NCBI GenBank assembly: GCA_002451465.1
Contig: DKCJ01000015.1
Coordinates: 53,466-75,076, forward strand
DNA: 21,611 nucleotides
Origin: Caryophanales bacterium UBA6877
GTDB lineage: Bacteria; Bacillota_I; Bacilli_A; RFN20; CAG-826
Direction: 5' to 3'
Both the position numbers and the translations under genes were made by a program. How positions within the stretch are numbered: the stretch's first letter is position 1; each line of letters opens with the position of its first letter. Of this stretch, positions 8,780 to 16,904 are shown in pieces. Under the pieces are notes generated by a model, which ran no database searches, was not told where the DNA came from, and worked only from the letters and a program-made list of their open reading frames with translations.

Positions 8780-8785
8780 TATAAT
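8780..8785 (+). promoter_or_regulatory. Probable -10 of the YfcE-type gene
   Basis: A perfect TATAAT lies 18 bp before the ATG at 8804. The best -35 candidate, TTGCTT at 8754-8759, is 20 bp away, longer than usual. The 8696-8803 gap thus holds divergent promoters for the dehydrogenase-like gene and the phosphodiesterase. Confidence 0.4.
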
Positions 8786-8803
8786 CATTTAAGAGGTAAT
8801 TTT

Positions 8804-9340
8804 ATGAAATATTTATTAGTTAGTGATATCCATGGAGATTATGAAGAGGCCGAATTTATTATTAAAAAATTCCTTGATTTAAAGTGCGATAAAATAATTT
8901 GTTTAGGGGACTTTTTATATCATGGCCCAAGAAACAATTTACCAAAAAACTATAATCCAAAAAAATGTGTCGCTCTTTTAAATGAATATAAAGACAAAAT
9001 AATTGCTATTAAAGGTAATTGTGATGCAGAAGTTGATGAAATGGTTTTAAAATTTAAATTCCATAAAAAACTAACATTAAATATTGATAAACAACGTTTT
9101 ATATTAGTACATGGTCATCACTTAGATAAACTTAAAAACTTACATCAAGGCGACATTGTTTTATATGGCCACACACATATTTATGATATTAAAGAAGAAA
9201 ATGGCGTAACTTTTATAAATCCTGGAAGTATCTCTATTCCAAGAAACAATCTACCTAAAACTTACGCCTTAATTTCTAATGGAAATATATCTATTTTTGA
9301 TAAAAACGACCATTTATTAACGAAGCATACCTTCAAATAA
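8804..9340 (+). CDS. yfcE: YfcE/MJ0936 family metallophosphoesterase
   Basis: This 178-residue protein is close in size to E. coli YfcE (about 184), a Mn-dependent phosphodiesterase whose natural substrate is not settled. All five calcineurin-like metal motifs are present in order: SDIHG with D8 and H10, GDFLYHGP with D36, GNCD with N72, VHGHH with H103, and GHTH with H123/H125. The family PGSISIPR sequence follows. The start is placed at 8804 with AGAGGT upstream; an in-phase extension back to 8567 would read through the neighbouring gene's promoter and coding strand and is rejected. It is the only plus-strand gene in the central block. Its last 24 bases overlap the 3' end of the convergent ABC permease, with no terminator between. 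Confidence 0.92.
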   Translation: MKYLLVSDIHGDYEEAEFIIKKFLDLKCDKIICLGDFLYHGPRNNLPKNYNPKKCVALLNEYKDKIIAIKGNCDAEVDEMVLKFKFHKKLTLNIDKQRFILVHGHHLDKLKNLHQGDIVLYGHTHIYDIKEENGVTFINPGSISIPRNNLPKTYALISNGNISIFDKNDHLLTKHTFK

Positions 9341-10423
9341 TAATTTTGGTAAATCGTAATTATCTCTTATAAAGGAGAAAGTCGTAACACTTACTAAAAT
9401 TATAATAAGAGTAATATACCTACTCTTTGGTATTTTAAATGATCTAAATTCAAGAACCATAGTTAATACTATGTAAGCTACAATAAATATTGCATAAGAT
9501 AAAGCAGTACTTGCGATATCATAAATGCTAAATACTGAAATTAAGCAAATAGCAAATAATATTGGAATTAGTGTTTTATAACCAAACCAAGAAGTACTTC
9601 TTTCTTCAATATCTTCGTTTTTATAATGAATAATTGTAAATATAATTCCAACAGTTGCTAAAACACCAATAATATATTGAATACCTAAACTTAAAAACAT
9701 CATTTTTAAAGATTCATTATAAGCATCAGAAGAAATGCTATAATTTGGCATTCCTTTTAATAATAAACTTCCAAAGAAATCGTATATCTTACTAAAACTA
9801 AAATATGGAGAAATATAAAAATAATATTCATCAAATTTATAGGCGTAACTACTAGAGAAAATTAAAATGAGAATTGCTGAGATAATAACGCTTGAAATAA
9901 TACAATATAATCCTACAAAAAATACAGAATCTAATACAGTATTGGCTTTTAAAACAAAGAAAGTTGAGATTAAATAAAGAGGAATAATTGCAAGTATTAA
10001 AATGAAATAGAGCGTGATATAGGAAGCCATATAAAAATCAGCACCTCTTACAAATAAAATAAAGAACCCCATGAAATATGAAATTGTAAAACTAAAGAGA
10101 ATTACTAAAAATCCACATAGAATTTTTCCTAAAAAGATTTCCTTTTTTGATAAAGGAAGTGCAAAATAAACATCAGCAAAGTCTTTTCTTTTAAATCTTG
10201 CAAATGTGATTATTGGCATAATTGTTACAATAATAACGAGCAAAACTATAATTACAATAACATTTAATGGTGTTGGATATACTAAATATTGAACAGGAGC
10301 ATCACTATTATATTTGCAATCCATTGTAAGACTAAAAAGCCCATGAATTAAAGTCATTATAATAGTAATTATGGTAGCAAGTGGAATTGATTCTTTAATT
10401 AAATATTTAAAATTATTTTTCAT
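9317..10423 (-). CDS. ABC-2 type transporter permease
   Basis: This 368-residue integral membrane protein has about eight hydrophobic segments and, after the second, FADVYFALPLSKKEIFLGK, the loop typical of ABC-2 permeases. It partners the ATPase encoded just upstream and probably exports a lipid, peptide or drug, as in YtrBC-type systems; the substrate is unknown. I placed the start at the ATG at 10423, with GGAAGG upstream, overlapping the ATPase end by 11 bases; the longer reading from 10471 would extend into ATPase coding sequence. It ends inside the convergent YfcE gene. Confidence 0.85.
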   Translation of the reverse strand: MKNNFKYLIKESIPLATIITIIMTLIHGLFSLTMDCKYNSDAPVQYLVYPTPLNVIVIIVLLVIIVTIMPIITFARFKRKDFADVYFALPLSKKEIFLGKILCGFLVILFSFTISYFMGFFILFVRGADFYMASYITLYFILILAIIPLYLISTFFVLKANTVLDSVFFVGLYCIISSVIISAILILIFSSSYAYKFDEYYFYISPYFSFSKIYDFFGSLLLKGMPNYSISSDAYNESLKMMFLSLGIQYIIGVLATVGIIFTIIHYKNEDIEERSTSWFGYKTLIPILFAICLISVFSIYDIASTALSYAIFIVAYIVLTMVLEFRSFKIPKSRYITLIIILVSVTTFSFIRDNYDLPKLLFEGMLR

Positions 10424-11303
10424 TTTTAAGGTAACCTTCCTTTTCAACTTGATAAACAAACATATCTTCAAAATTAAGTGGGATAATTTCTAAAAGCAAA
10501 GGATTCATGGCTTTAATTTTTTCCATAATTACATCCTTATCACCTTTTATAACTACTTTAATTACTTTTCCTAATTTTGAAAAATGGATTACATCAAACT
10601 CTTTAAAATCATCAATTGTTTTATCGTCTTTAAAAGCAACTTGATAAGTATTTAATTTTGATTTATCGGTTTCTAAATCTCCACTATAAAGAATTTTATT
10701 TTTATCTAATATCCCATAATTATCACAAATATCTTCTAATTCTCTTAAAGAATGAGAAGAAATAATTACCGTAATATTATTTTGTTCTATTGCATCAATG
10801 AGTTCTCTTTTAAATGTAAGTCTTGCTAATGGATCAATTCCATCAAAAGCTTCATCTAATAATAAATATTTTGGTGAAATAGCAATTGCTAAAGCTAAAA
10901 ACAATTGTCTTTTCATACCTTTAGAAAAGTTATTAATTGATTTTTTAAATGGAAGATCAAATTTCTTTAATAATCGATTAAAAGTTGAAATATTCACATT
11001 ATAATAAGTCGAATAAAAATTTAAAAAATCACTTACATTCCAATTTTTTGGATAATATGGATTGTCGCTTAAGAAGAAAACATCTTTTTTAACTTTTGGA
11101 TTATCATATACATTTTGATTTTCAATAATAACTTCACCAGCATTACTTTGATAAACGCCAGCTATAATTCTTAATAATGTTGATTTTCCAGCACCATTTA
11201 CACCAACCAAACCAAAAACTTTTCCATCATCAATTTTTAAACAAACATCTTTTAAAACAACTTTGTCTCCAAAACTTTTAGATACGTTTTTAATATCAAT
11301 CAT
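10413..11303 (-). CDS. ABC transporter ATP-binding protein (YtrB/CcmA-like)
   Basis: A 296-residue ABC ATPase with Walker A GVNGAGKST at 34-42, a degenerate signature NFSKGMKRQL in place of LSGGQ, Walker B YLLLDEAFDGID and the switch His in ISSHS. Signature variants starting FSKGM are normal in ATPases that pair with ABC-2 permeases. A C-terminal ~80-residue extension without motifs follows. The start at 11303 is set by AAGGAGG seven bases upstream. It overlaps the stop of the GntR gene by 8 bases and the permease start by 11, so the three genes form one translationally linked operon. Confidence 0.92.
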   Translation of the reverse strand: MIDIKNVSKSFGDKVVLKDVCLKIDDGKVFGLVGVNGAGKSTLLRIIAGVYQSNAGEVIIENQNVYDNPKVKKDVFFLSDNPYYPKNWNVSDFLNFYSTYYNVNISTFNRLLKKFDLPFKKSINNFSKGMKRQLFLALAIAISPKYLLLDEAFDGIDPLARLTFKRELIDAIEQNNITVIISSHSLRELEDICDNYGILDKNKILYSGDLETDKSKLNTYQVAFKDDKTIDDFKEFDVIHFSKLGKVIKVVIKGDKDVIMEKIKAMNPLLLEIIPLNFEDMFVYQVEKEGYLKNEK

Positions 11304-11643
11304 TGTCGCCTCCTTTATATACTTCATCAATAATTTTAATTAACTCATCTTTATCAACACCTAATTTTTTAATATCATTTACTAATACTTTAGCTTCACT
11401 TAATTTAGTAATATCAGCATTATAAGATACAAAAATACCTTTTTTCTCTATAGATTTAACAATCTTATCATTGATTAAAAGGTCATAGGCACGTTTTACT
11501 GTATTAGGATTTACACCAAGCTCATAAGCTAACTCTCTTACGCTAGGAAGTTTATCCCCATCATTAAAAACACCTAATTCAATAAGTTTTTTATATTCTT
11601 TGTAAATTTGTTCAAATATAGGTTCACTTGTGTTTAAAATCAT
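11296..11643 (-). CDS. GntR family (YtrA subfamily) transcription regulator
   Basis: At 115 residues this is the short YtrA form: a winged helix with DKLPSVRELAYELGVNPNTVKRAYDLL at about 30-56 and wing SIEKKGIFVS, then a short tail with no ligand domain beyond a small helical segment. YtrA proteins repress ABC-transporter operons, often their own and commonly induced by cell-envelope antibiotics, and the gene leads such an operon here. It ends on TGA. No Shine-Dalgarno is visible before the ATG at 11643; the leader would be only about 14 bases and is filled by the putative operator repeats, so weak translation of the regulator is likely. Confidence 0.9.
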   Translation of the reverse strand: MILNTSEPIFEQIYKEYKKLIELGVFNDGDKLPSVRELAYELGVNPNTVKRAYDLLINDKIVKSIEKKGIFVSYNADITKLSEAKVLVNDIKKLGVDKDELIKIIDEVYKGGDND

Positions 11644-11647
11644 AATC

Positions 11648-11692
11648 TGTATTAACTGTATTAATTGTATCTAATAAAAAACTATTTTTCAA
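11648..11692 (-). promoter_or_regulatory. Promoter and likely operator of the GntR-ABC operon: three tandem 9-bp repeats
   Basis: On the minus strand TTGAAA (11687-11692) and TACAAT (11664-11669) are separated by exactly 17 bp. Overlapping the -10 and extending to the start codon are three head-to-tail 9-bp repeats, on the plus strand TGTATTAAC, TGTATTAAT and TGTATCTAA (11648-11674). They contain the GTAT/ATAC half-sites expected for YtrA-type binding. The position suits autorepression by blocking polymerase; binding itself is inferred. Confidence 0.7.
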
Positions 11693-11698
11693 GAAAAA

Positions 11699-11720
11699 AG
11701 AAGTAGATTGCTCTACTTCT
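11699..11720 (-). terminator. Terminator of tRNA-Cys
   Basis: On the minus strand AGAAGTAGA - GCAA - TCTACTTCT, a 9-bp stem with a GNRA-type tetraloop, is followed by TTTTTCTT. It lies 15 bp past the tRNA 3' end and insulates the tRNA from the GntR promoter immediately downstream. Confidence 0.85.
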
Positions 11721-11734
11721 ATATTTTTTAATTT

Positions 11735-11809
11735 TGGAGCTTCCAGACGGATTTGAACCGCCGATCGTTGAGTTGCAGTCAACTGCCTTACCAGCTTGGC
11801 TATGGAAGC
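11735..11809 (-). tRNA. tRNA-Cys (anticodon GCA)
   Basis: The minus strand folds into a full cloverleaf: acceptor GCTTCCA/TGGAAGC (7 bp), D arm GCCAAGCTGGTAAGGC, anticodon stem GTTGA/TCAAC with loop CTGCAAC (anticodon GCA), and T arm with GTTCAAATC. The discriminator is U, the Cys identity base, and the CCA end is encoded. A TATATT -10 candidate is seen about 16 bp upstream, with only a weak -35. Confidence 0.95.
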
Positions 11810-11873
11810 AACTTGCTTTAATAATATATCACAAACTTATGATTAAATGAAATGTTTTTTATATCTTTAATAA

Positions 11874-11907
11874 AAACATGCGAGAAGATTAACCTTCTCG
11901 CATGTTT
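11874..11907 (-). terminator. Terminator of the pot operon
   Basis: A perfect 14-bp stem (11874-11887 with 11894-11907, core ACATGCGAGAAG) with a 6-base loop lies 15 bp after the potD stop. On the minus strand it ends TGTTTTTATT. Confidence 0.85.
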
Positions 11908-11922
11908 ATATATTTAATCCTT

Positions 11923-13488
11923 TTATTTATTACGTAACGACTTTCTATAATTAATTTTTGCTTTTTTAATTAATTTATAAGATGCGAGATAACCTAAGAA
12001 AACTACAAGAGAGAATATAACAACTACCTTAACCCATGTTGGTAATGGATTAACTTTAACATTTTCCCACATAGTAACAATCGAATCATTTGCTACGCCA
12101 AAATCTTTCATAACACATAAATGATCTATTTCACTTTCTTCTGGGTATTGGGCACGTAGTTGTCTATTAGTTTGTTCAGGAGAACAATGAATTACTGGAT
12201 CACTATCTTCATTTTCTAATGTTCCATTAAAGAAATAAGATAAATCATAATCAACAGTTTCTTCACCTTCTTCAGCGTCATACCAATCATGAACTTGGGC
12301 AAGTACTTCATCGCCCGCAACAAATGGAGTATAACCAATATAATCCATATTCATAGCAGCTTTGCTAGGAATTGATAAAAAATCAATAAAAGCATAAGCA
12401 GCACTTAAGTTTTCGCCTTGACAACTTTCTGGAATACACCAACCATCAAACCAAATATTAGCTCCATAAGAAGGTATCGCATAATAGAAATATTGATCAT
12501 ATTCTTCGGCTTGATCCATTGAGTAAACTGCATCACCACTCCAAGCTAAATTAATACCAATTTTCCCAGTAACAATATCAGTTTTACCAGTATCAACTTC
12601 AAAACCATAGATTTTGCTTTTTAATTCAATTAAAGCAGCTTGAACTTTGGAAATTGTCTCAGAATCACTTCTATTGAATATCTTATTAATTTCGCTTTTG
12701 TATGTTGCTTTATCAATTTTATTAGCTTCAAATTGTTCTTTTAATGATTTAAATTCATCATTATAAACACGCATAATACCCATTGAATAAGTATCACGAA
12801 TACTATCTTTAATTGAAGCAATATGTGCATAATCGTCATTTTCCCATAAAATGTTCCATGCATCTGGTTGACTAAAATCTTCAATAACTTGTTCTTCTGT
12901 ATATCCTTTATTTGCTAAAGTTTTAGCACCAGGATTATATAACATTCCTAAAGTTCCCCACATATAACCTAATGCATAATCATTTAAAGTACCTTTTGAT
13001 GGATCATTTTCATCAATTAAGATATCTTTTAAGTTATCAATAAGGAATTTAGAAGCGTATTTTGAGTAATTTGGTACACGACTAAAGTCAATCTTTTGAA
13101 TTCTTGTACTTGATAATCCATCAAGATTTAAGGCAAGTTTTTGAATCATATAATCACTTGGAGCCATTAAATCATAACTTGTTTTATTAAGTTTTAACTC
13201 ATTATACATTGTTTCAGGAGTATCAAATGTATCATAAATAACTTCTACTTTTTTTGTTAATCCATAAGTCTTCATATTTTCTGGTTGATTGATATATTCT
13301 TCGAATTGATCAATCATATCAGGATCTTGATATGTTTCACTTTCAGGATCATATTGATAAATATAATCTTGCCAATTATAAACATGGAGATAAGTAACAT
13401 CACTAGAATAATTAGTACCACAACTTGTAGCACTCATTGATACTAATAAAAAGGCAGAAATTAAACCGAAAATTTTAGAATATTTCAT
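11923..13488 (-). CDS. potD: Spermidine/putrescine-binding lipoprotein with C-terminal membrane helix
   Basis: This is the solute-binding subunit of the polyamine importer, recognised by its place after potA-potB-potC and by binding-fold segments such as LHVYNWQDYI near the start, INLAWSGDAVY and AYAFIDFLS. It begins with a lipoprotein signal peptide (lipobox SATSC, lipidated Cys23). At 521 residues it is much longer than E. coli PotD (about 348): it has a longer middle region and an added C-terminus in which about 487-508 form a clear transmembrane helix, followed by a basic tail of Lys/Arg. It may therefore be held at both ends. GGGAGG lies upstream of the ATG, one base after the potC stop. 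It is the last gene of the operon, followed by a strong terminator. Ligand choice between putrescine and spermidine is not readable. Confidence 0.9.
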   Translation of the reverse strand: MKYSKIFGLISAFLLVSMSATSCGTNYSSDVTYLHVYNWQDYIYQYDPESETYQDPDMIDQFEEYINQPENMKTYGLTKKVEVIYDTFDTPETMYNELKLNKTSYDLMAPSDYMIQKLALNLDGLSSTRIQKIDFSRVPNYSKYASKFLIDNLKDILIDENDPSKGTLNDYALGYMWGTLGMLYNPGAKTLANKGYTEEQVIEDFSQPDAWNILWENDDYAHIASIKDSIRDTYSMGIMRVYNDEFKSLKEQFEANKIDKATYKSEINKIFNRSDSETISKVQAALIELKSKIYGFEVDTGKTDIVTGKIGINLAWSGDAVYSMDQAEEYDQYFYYAIPSYGANIWFDGWCIPESCQGENLSAAYAFIDFLSIPSKAAMNMDYIGYTPFVAGDEVLAQVHDWYDAEEGEETVDYDLSYFFNGTLENEDSDPVIHCSPEQTNRQLRAQYPEESEIDHLCVMKDFGVANDSIVTMWENVKVNPLPTWVKVVVIFSLVVFLGYLASYKLIKKAKINYRKSLRNK

Positions 13489-13489
13489 C

Positions 13490-14338
13490 TTAATATGTCC
13501 TCCCTTTTCTTTTCTTAAGCTTATTATTTTGCTTTGAGTTATAGAAAGTAACTAAAACTGCAACAATAATAACAGCAATAAAAATTAAAGTAGTTAATGA
13601 TCTAAGTTCAATAGGAATAGATTTTTTCTTAATAACACCTTGAATATAGGTAGATAAAGTTTGAATAGATTCATTGCCACTTAATAAACCAGGACCACGG
13701 GTAAAGGCAGTAACAATAAAGTCATCAAGAGATAAACTAATTGATAACATAAATCCGCTGATAATTCCTGGCATAAGTTGAGGAATCATAACTCTATTTA
13801 AAGCTCTTGATGGAGAAGCTCCAAGGTCAAGGGCAGCTTCATAAATTGAAGAATCAAATTGTTGTAATTTAGGTTTAACATTTAAATAAACAAATGGTGC
13901 ACATAAAACAACATGTCCAATTAATAAAGTCCAAAAACCAAAAATATGATCTTTAAATATAAATTGTCCCATCATAACAAAGATAAAACAAAGACTTAAC
14001 GCAATAACAATTTCAGCATTTACAACCGGAATTTGATTTACGTTTTCAATCGCAGCACGGACTTTTCTATTAGAATAAAAAGTACCAATAGCACCAATTG
14101 TTCCTAAAAAAGTAGAAACTGCTGCACTAATAATTGCAAGAATTACGGTGTTTCCTAAAGCCACCATAATTTCCTTATTTTTAAACAAATCACCATATAA
14201 TTCGAGAGTAAAACTTCCTAATGGTTGGCCAATTTGTTCTGATTTTGAAAAACTATAGGCAATTAAAACAAGAATAGGAACATACATTAAAATTAAGACT
14301 AAGAAGATATAAGTCTTGGCTAAAATCTTTTTTACCAT
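13490..14338 (-). CDS. potC: Spermidine/putrescine ABC transporter permease PotC
   Basis: A 282-residue inner-membrane permease with about six helices. The cytoplasmic EAA loop that contacts the ATPase is YEAALDLGASPSRALNRVMIPQLMPG at about 166-191, with the conserved Gly at 173, and the family SLSLDDFIVTAF follows. It pairs with PotB as a heterodimeric channel. Its ATG overlaps the potB stop (ATGGTAA), with GGGGAG inside the end of potB, so translation is coupled. The C-terminus is strongly basic. Confidence 0.95.
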   Translation of the reverse strand: MVKKILAKTYIFLVLILMYVPILVLIAYSFSKSEQIGQPLGSFTLELYGDLFKNKEIMVALGNTVILAIISAAVSTFLGTIGAIGTFYSNRKVRAAIENVNQIPVVNAEIVIALSLCFIFVMMGQFIFKDHIFGFWTLLIGHVVLCAPFVYLNVKPKLQQFDSSIYEAALDLGASPSRALNRVMIPQLMPGIISGFMLSISLSLDDFIVTAFTRGPGLLSGNESIQTLSTYIQGVIKKKSIPIELRSLTTLIFIAVIIVAVLVTFYNSKQNNKLKKRKGRTY

Positions 14339-15126
14339 TTTGCTCCCCTTTCTTCATCTTTTTCTGTAAAGTTACGAGTAAGTAACATAGAAATTCCAAT
14401 AATAACAAGCATAAGCATTGCCATGAAACTACCTTGTGACCATTGCGAATTAGCAAAAGATAAATAAATTGAGTTACCAAATAAGGTAATTTTACCTTCA
14501 CTTAAAACATCACTAATAACGTAACTTGACATAGTTGGCATAAAAACCATCATTGAGGCACTAACAATTCCAGGAATAGATTGAGGAATTATTGATTTGG
14601 TAAAAACTTGAAATTTATTACAACCAAGGTTTATTGATGCTTCAATTTGAGATTTATCAAGTTTTAACATTGTTGTATATAAAGGTAAGACAACGAATGG
14701 AAGGTAGTTATAAACTAAACCAATCATTGTTGCAACATATGGTGAATTACCTCCACCAATTCCAAGCCAGTTTAAGACGTCTCTTGTAGCCCATGTTCTT
14801 AAAACAAAGTTTATCCACATAGGAGTAACAAAGAGCATAACTAATACAGCATTTTTGTTATATTTTTTATTGCTTAATAAATAAGCAAGAGGATAACCAA
14901 TAAGTAAACAAATAAGAGTATTTAATATTGAAAACATTAATGAATTTACTAAAACATTAAGTTTACTTGTTGATGTAAAGAAAGATATAAGTGCTTCAAA
15001 TGTAAAATTACCAGCTGCATCAGTAAATGCGTAATATACAATCATTAAGATTGGTAAAATTACAAATAGAACTAAGAACAATGCATAAGGAATGCAAAGA
15101 TATTTTCGTTGAAATCTAAATCTCAT
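14332..15126 (-). CDS. potB: Spermidine/putrescine ABC transporter permease PotB
   Basis: A 264-residue permease, six predicted helices, with the EAA loop IEASINLGCNKFQVFTKSIIPQSIPG at about 161-187. The order potA-potB-potC-potD is the standard one. I chose the ATG at 15126 since GAGGT is 9 bases upstream; the in-frame GTG two codons earlier (15132) is only three bases from that site. The start overlaps the 3' end of potA by 11 bases. Confidence 0.94.
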   Translation of the reverse strand: MRFRFQRKYLCIPYALFLVLFVILPILMIVYYAFTDAAGNFTFEALISFFTSTSKLNVLVNSLMFSILNTLICLLIGYPLAYLLSNKKYNKNAVLVMLFVTPMWINFVLRTWATRDVLNWLGIGGGNSPYVATMIGLVYNYLPFVVLPLYTTMLKLDKSQIEASINLGCNKFQVFTKSIIPQSIPGIVSASMMVFMPTMSSYVISDVLSEGKITLFGNSIYLSFANSQWSQGSFMAMLMLVIIGISMLLTRNFTEKDEERGAKW

Positions 15127-16789
15127 ATTCACTTACCTCTTTTTTAAGACGTAAACGAATGTCTTTTGAATTGATATGGATACCAACTTTATCGTGAATA
15201 TTGTATGTATAAGGAGTATTTAAAACAAAATCCTCTTCATCATCTGTTCTTACAATAAGACGATAATGATCTCCAATATAAACTAAGTCGACAATATCTC
15301 CAACGCATTGAGAGGTTTCACTATCGATATCATCAACAATTTCAATTTTATCAATATCAACTTCTGCTACAACATCGGCATTTTTAAGATCGTATTTCTT
15401 TTTAGTTTTATCTACAACTAAATAACCATCTTCATCAATTTTACTACCTGGAATTAATTGGGTAACATCACAATCAAATGGTTTTTCATCAATCATTACT
15501 TGGTTTTTATCATTAATATAGGCATCAGTGTAAATATTAGTGACAAAGTCTTTTTTCATAATGTGAATTCCATCTGGAGAAATCTTAAGACCAACTTCTT
15601 CGTTTAATGGATAATCAACAATTGATTTAACAAGTAATTCATTTTTACCAATCATCATAGTGTATTGATAGTTAACACCTTTAAAAACTTTAGTAACAAT
15701 TTTACCAGTAAATTGACCACTGGTATTTTTAGTAATAACTACGTCTTCAGGTCTAACAACAACATCAACTTTTTCATTTAATGGAAAATCATCTAAACAT
15801 TTAAAATCATGATTTAAAAATCTAACTAATTTTTTACCAATCATGGTTGCATTATAAATATTAGATTCACCAATAAAGTCAGCAACGAAAGCATTTTTTG
15901 GTTCATTATATATTTTCATTGGAGTGCCAATTTGTTGAATTTTACCATCTTTCATAACAACAATTGTATCACTCATAGTTAAAGCTTCTTCTTGATCATG
16001 GGTGACATAAATAAATGTAATACCTAATTTTTGATGCATTTCTTTTAATTCAAGTTGCATATCTTTACGCATTTTTAAATCAAGTGCACCAAGAGGTTCA
16101 TCAAGTAAAAGAATTTCTGGTTCCATAACAATAGCACGTGCTATTGCAACTCTTTGTTGTTGACCACCAGATAAAGTTGATATATCTCTATCCTCAAGAG
16201 AGTCAAGATCAACAATTTTTAAGGCTTTTGCAACCTTGTCATCAATTTCTTTATTAGTTAATTTACGATACTTATAAGCTTGTTCCGGAGTTTTTTTAGC
16301 AACCTCTATATTATGTAATATTTCTTCAAGTTTTGCTTTTTTCTCATCAGCTGGCATTTCTTTAGTACGTTTAACTTCATGATAATCATCTTTAAGATTC
16401 TTAATTTTTTGCTTATTAATCTTCAAAACAGGATTACCTTTTTCATCAGTAAGTTTAATAGGAATCTTTTTAAGTCTTAAGCCAAAAGCAACATTTTCAT
16501 AAACATCTAAATGTGGAAATAAAGCGTATCTTTGGAAAACCATATTAATAGGTCTTTTATTAGGTGCCATACGCGTAATTTCTCTACCCTTTAAGAAAAC
16601 CTCACCAGATGTAGGAAATTCAAATCCAGCAATCATACGTAATGTGGTAGATTTACCACAGCCACTTGGTCCTAAAAGCGTAACAAATTCGCCTTTATTT
16701 ACGTAAAAGTTAAAATCATCAACAACAGTTACACTGTCAAATTTCTTAGATACATGTCTAAGATCAATAATGTAAGTATTATCGTCCAT
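15116..16789 (-). CDS. potA: Enlarged spermidine/putrescine ABC transporter ATPase PotA
   Basis: The energising subunit of the polyamine importer. Walker A GPSGCGKST is at 40-48, the Q-loop Q86, signature LSGGQ at 206-210, Walker B ILLLDE at 226-231 and the switch His264. At 557 residues it is far longer than E. coli PotA (378). One cause is a Lys/Glu-rich insertion of roughly 70 residues (about 109-180) between Q-loop and signature, in the helical subdomain; the signature normally follows the Q-loop after about 50 residues but here after 120. The rest is a longer C-terminal regulatory region with two TOBE-like strand-rich parts. From memory, mycoplasma PotA proteins are also about 560 residues with an insertion here, which hints at ancestry. 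AGGAGG lies 8 bases before the ATG. It ends on TAG inside potB. Confidence 0.94.
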   Translation of the reverse strand: MDDNTYIIDLRHVSKKFDSVTVVDDFNFYVNKGEFVTLLGPSGCGKSTTLRMIAGFEFPTSGEVFLKGREITRMAPNKRPINMVFQRYALFPHLDVYENVAFGLRLKKIPIKLTDEKGNPVLKINKQKIKNLKDDYHEVKRTKEMPADEKKAKLEEILHNIEVAKKTPEQAYKYRKLTNKEIDDKVAKALKIVDLDSLEDRDISTLSGGQQQRVAIARAIVMEPEILLLDEPLGALDLKMRKDMQLELKEMHQKLGITFIYVTHDQEEALTMSDTIVVMKDGKIQQIGTPMKIYNEPKNAFVADFIGESNIYNATMIGKKLVRFLNHDFKCLDDFPLNEKVDVVVRPEDVVITKNTSGQFTGKIVTKVFKGVNYQYTMMIGKNELLVKSIVDYPLNEEVGLKISPDGIHIMKKDFVTNIYTDAYINDKNQVMIDEKPFDCDVTQLIPGSKIDEDGYLVVDKTKKKYDLKNADVVAEVDIDKIEIVDDIDSETSQCVGDIVDLVYIGDHYRLIVRTDDEEDFVLNTPYTYNIHDKVGIHINSKDIRLRLKKEVSEYEI

Positions 16790-16849
16790 TTCTAGACCTC
16801 CTAAAAAGGTATTTTTGGCCCTAATAAAGGTACCGTAAATACGCGTTAA

Positions 16850-16878
16850 AATATATGCTTAAAATTTTATAATTGCAA
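16850..16878 (-). promoter_or_regulatory. Promoter of the potABCD operon
   Basis: On the minus strand TTGCAA (16873-16878) and TATATT (16850-16855) are exactly 17 bp apart. Transcription would start near 16843, giving a ~54-base leader with AGGAGG at its end. A weak GGTA/TACC pairing with an inner CCT/AGG hairpin is possible in the leader; I see no known riboswitch. Confidence 0.7.
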
Positions 16879-16904
16879 TAAAATTTTTTTTAATTTTTTT
16901 TGCA

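Noticed and set aside
8567..8803. In-frame upstream extension of the YfcE-type gene (79 extra residues)
   Set aside because: It would cross the divergent promoter region and the coding strand of the dehydrogenase-like gene; the ATG at 8804 has its own ribosome site and starts at the usual family N-terminus.
16790..16845. Riboswitch in the potA leader
   Set aside because: The leader is only about 54 bases with weak GGTA/TACC pairing; no known riboswitch consensus is present.
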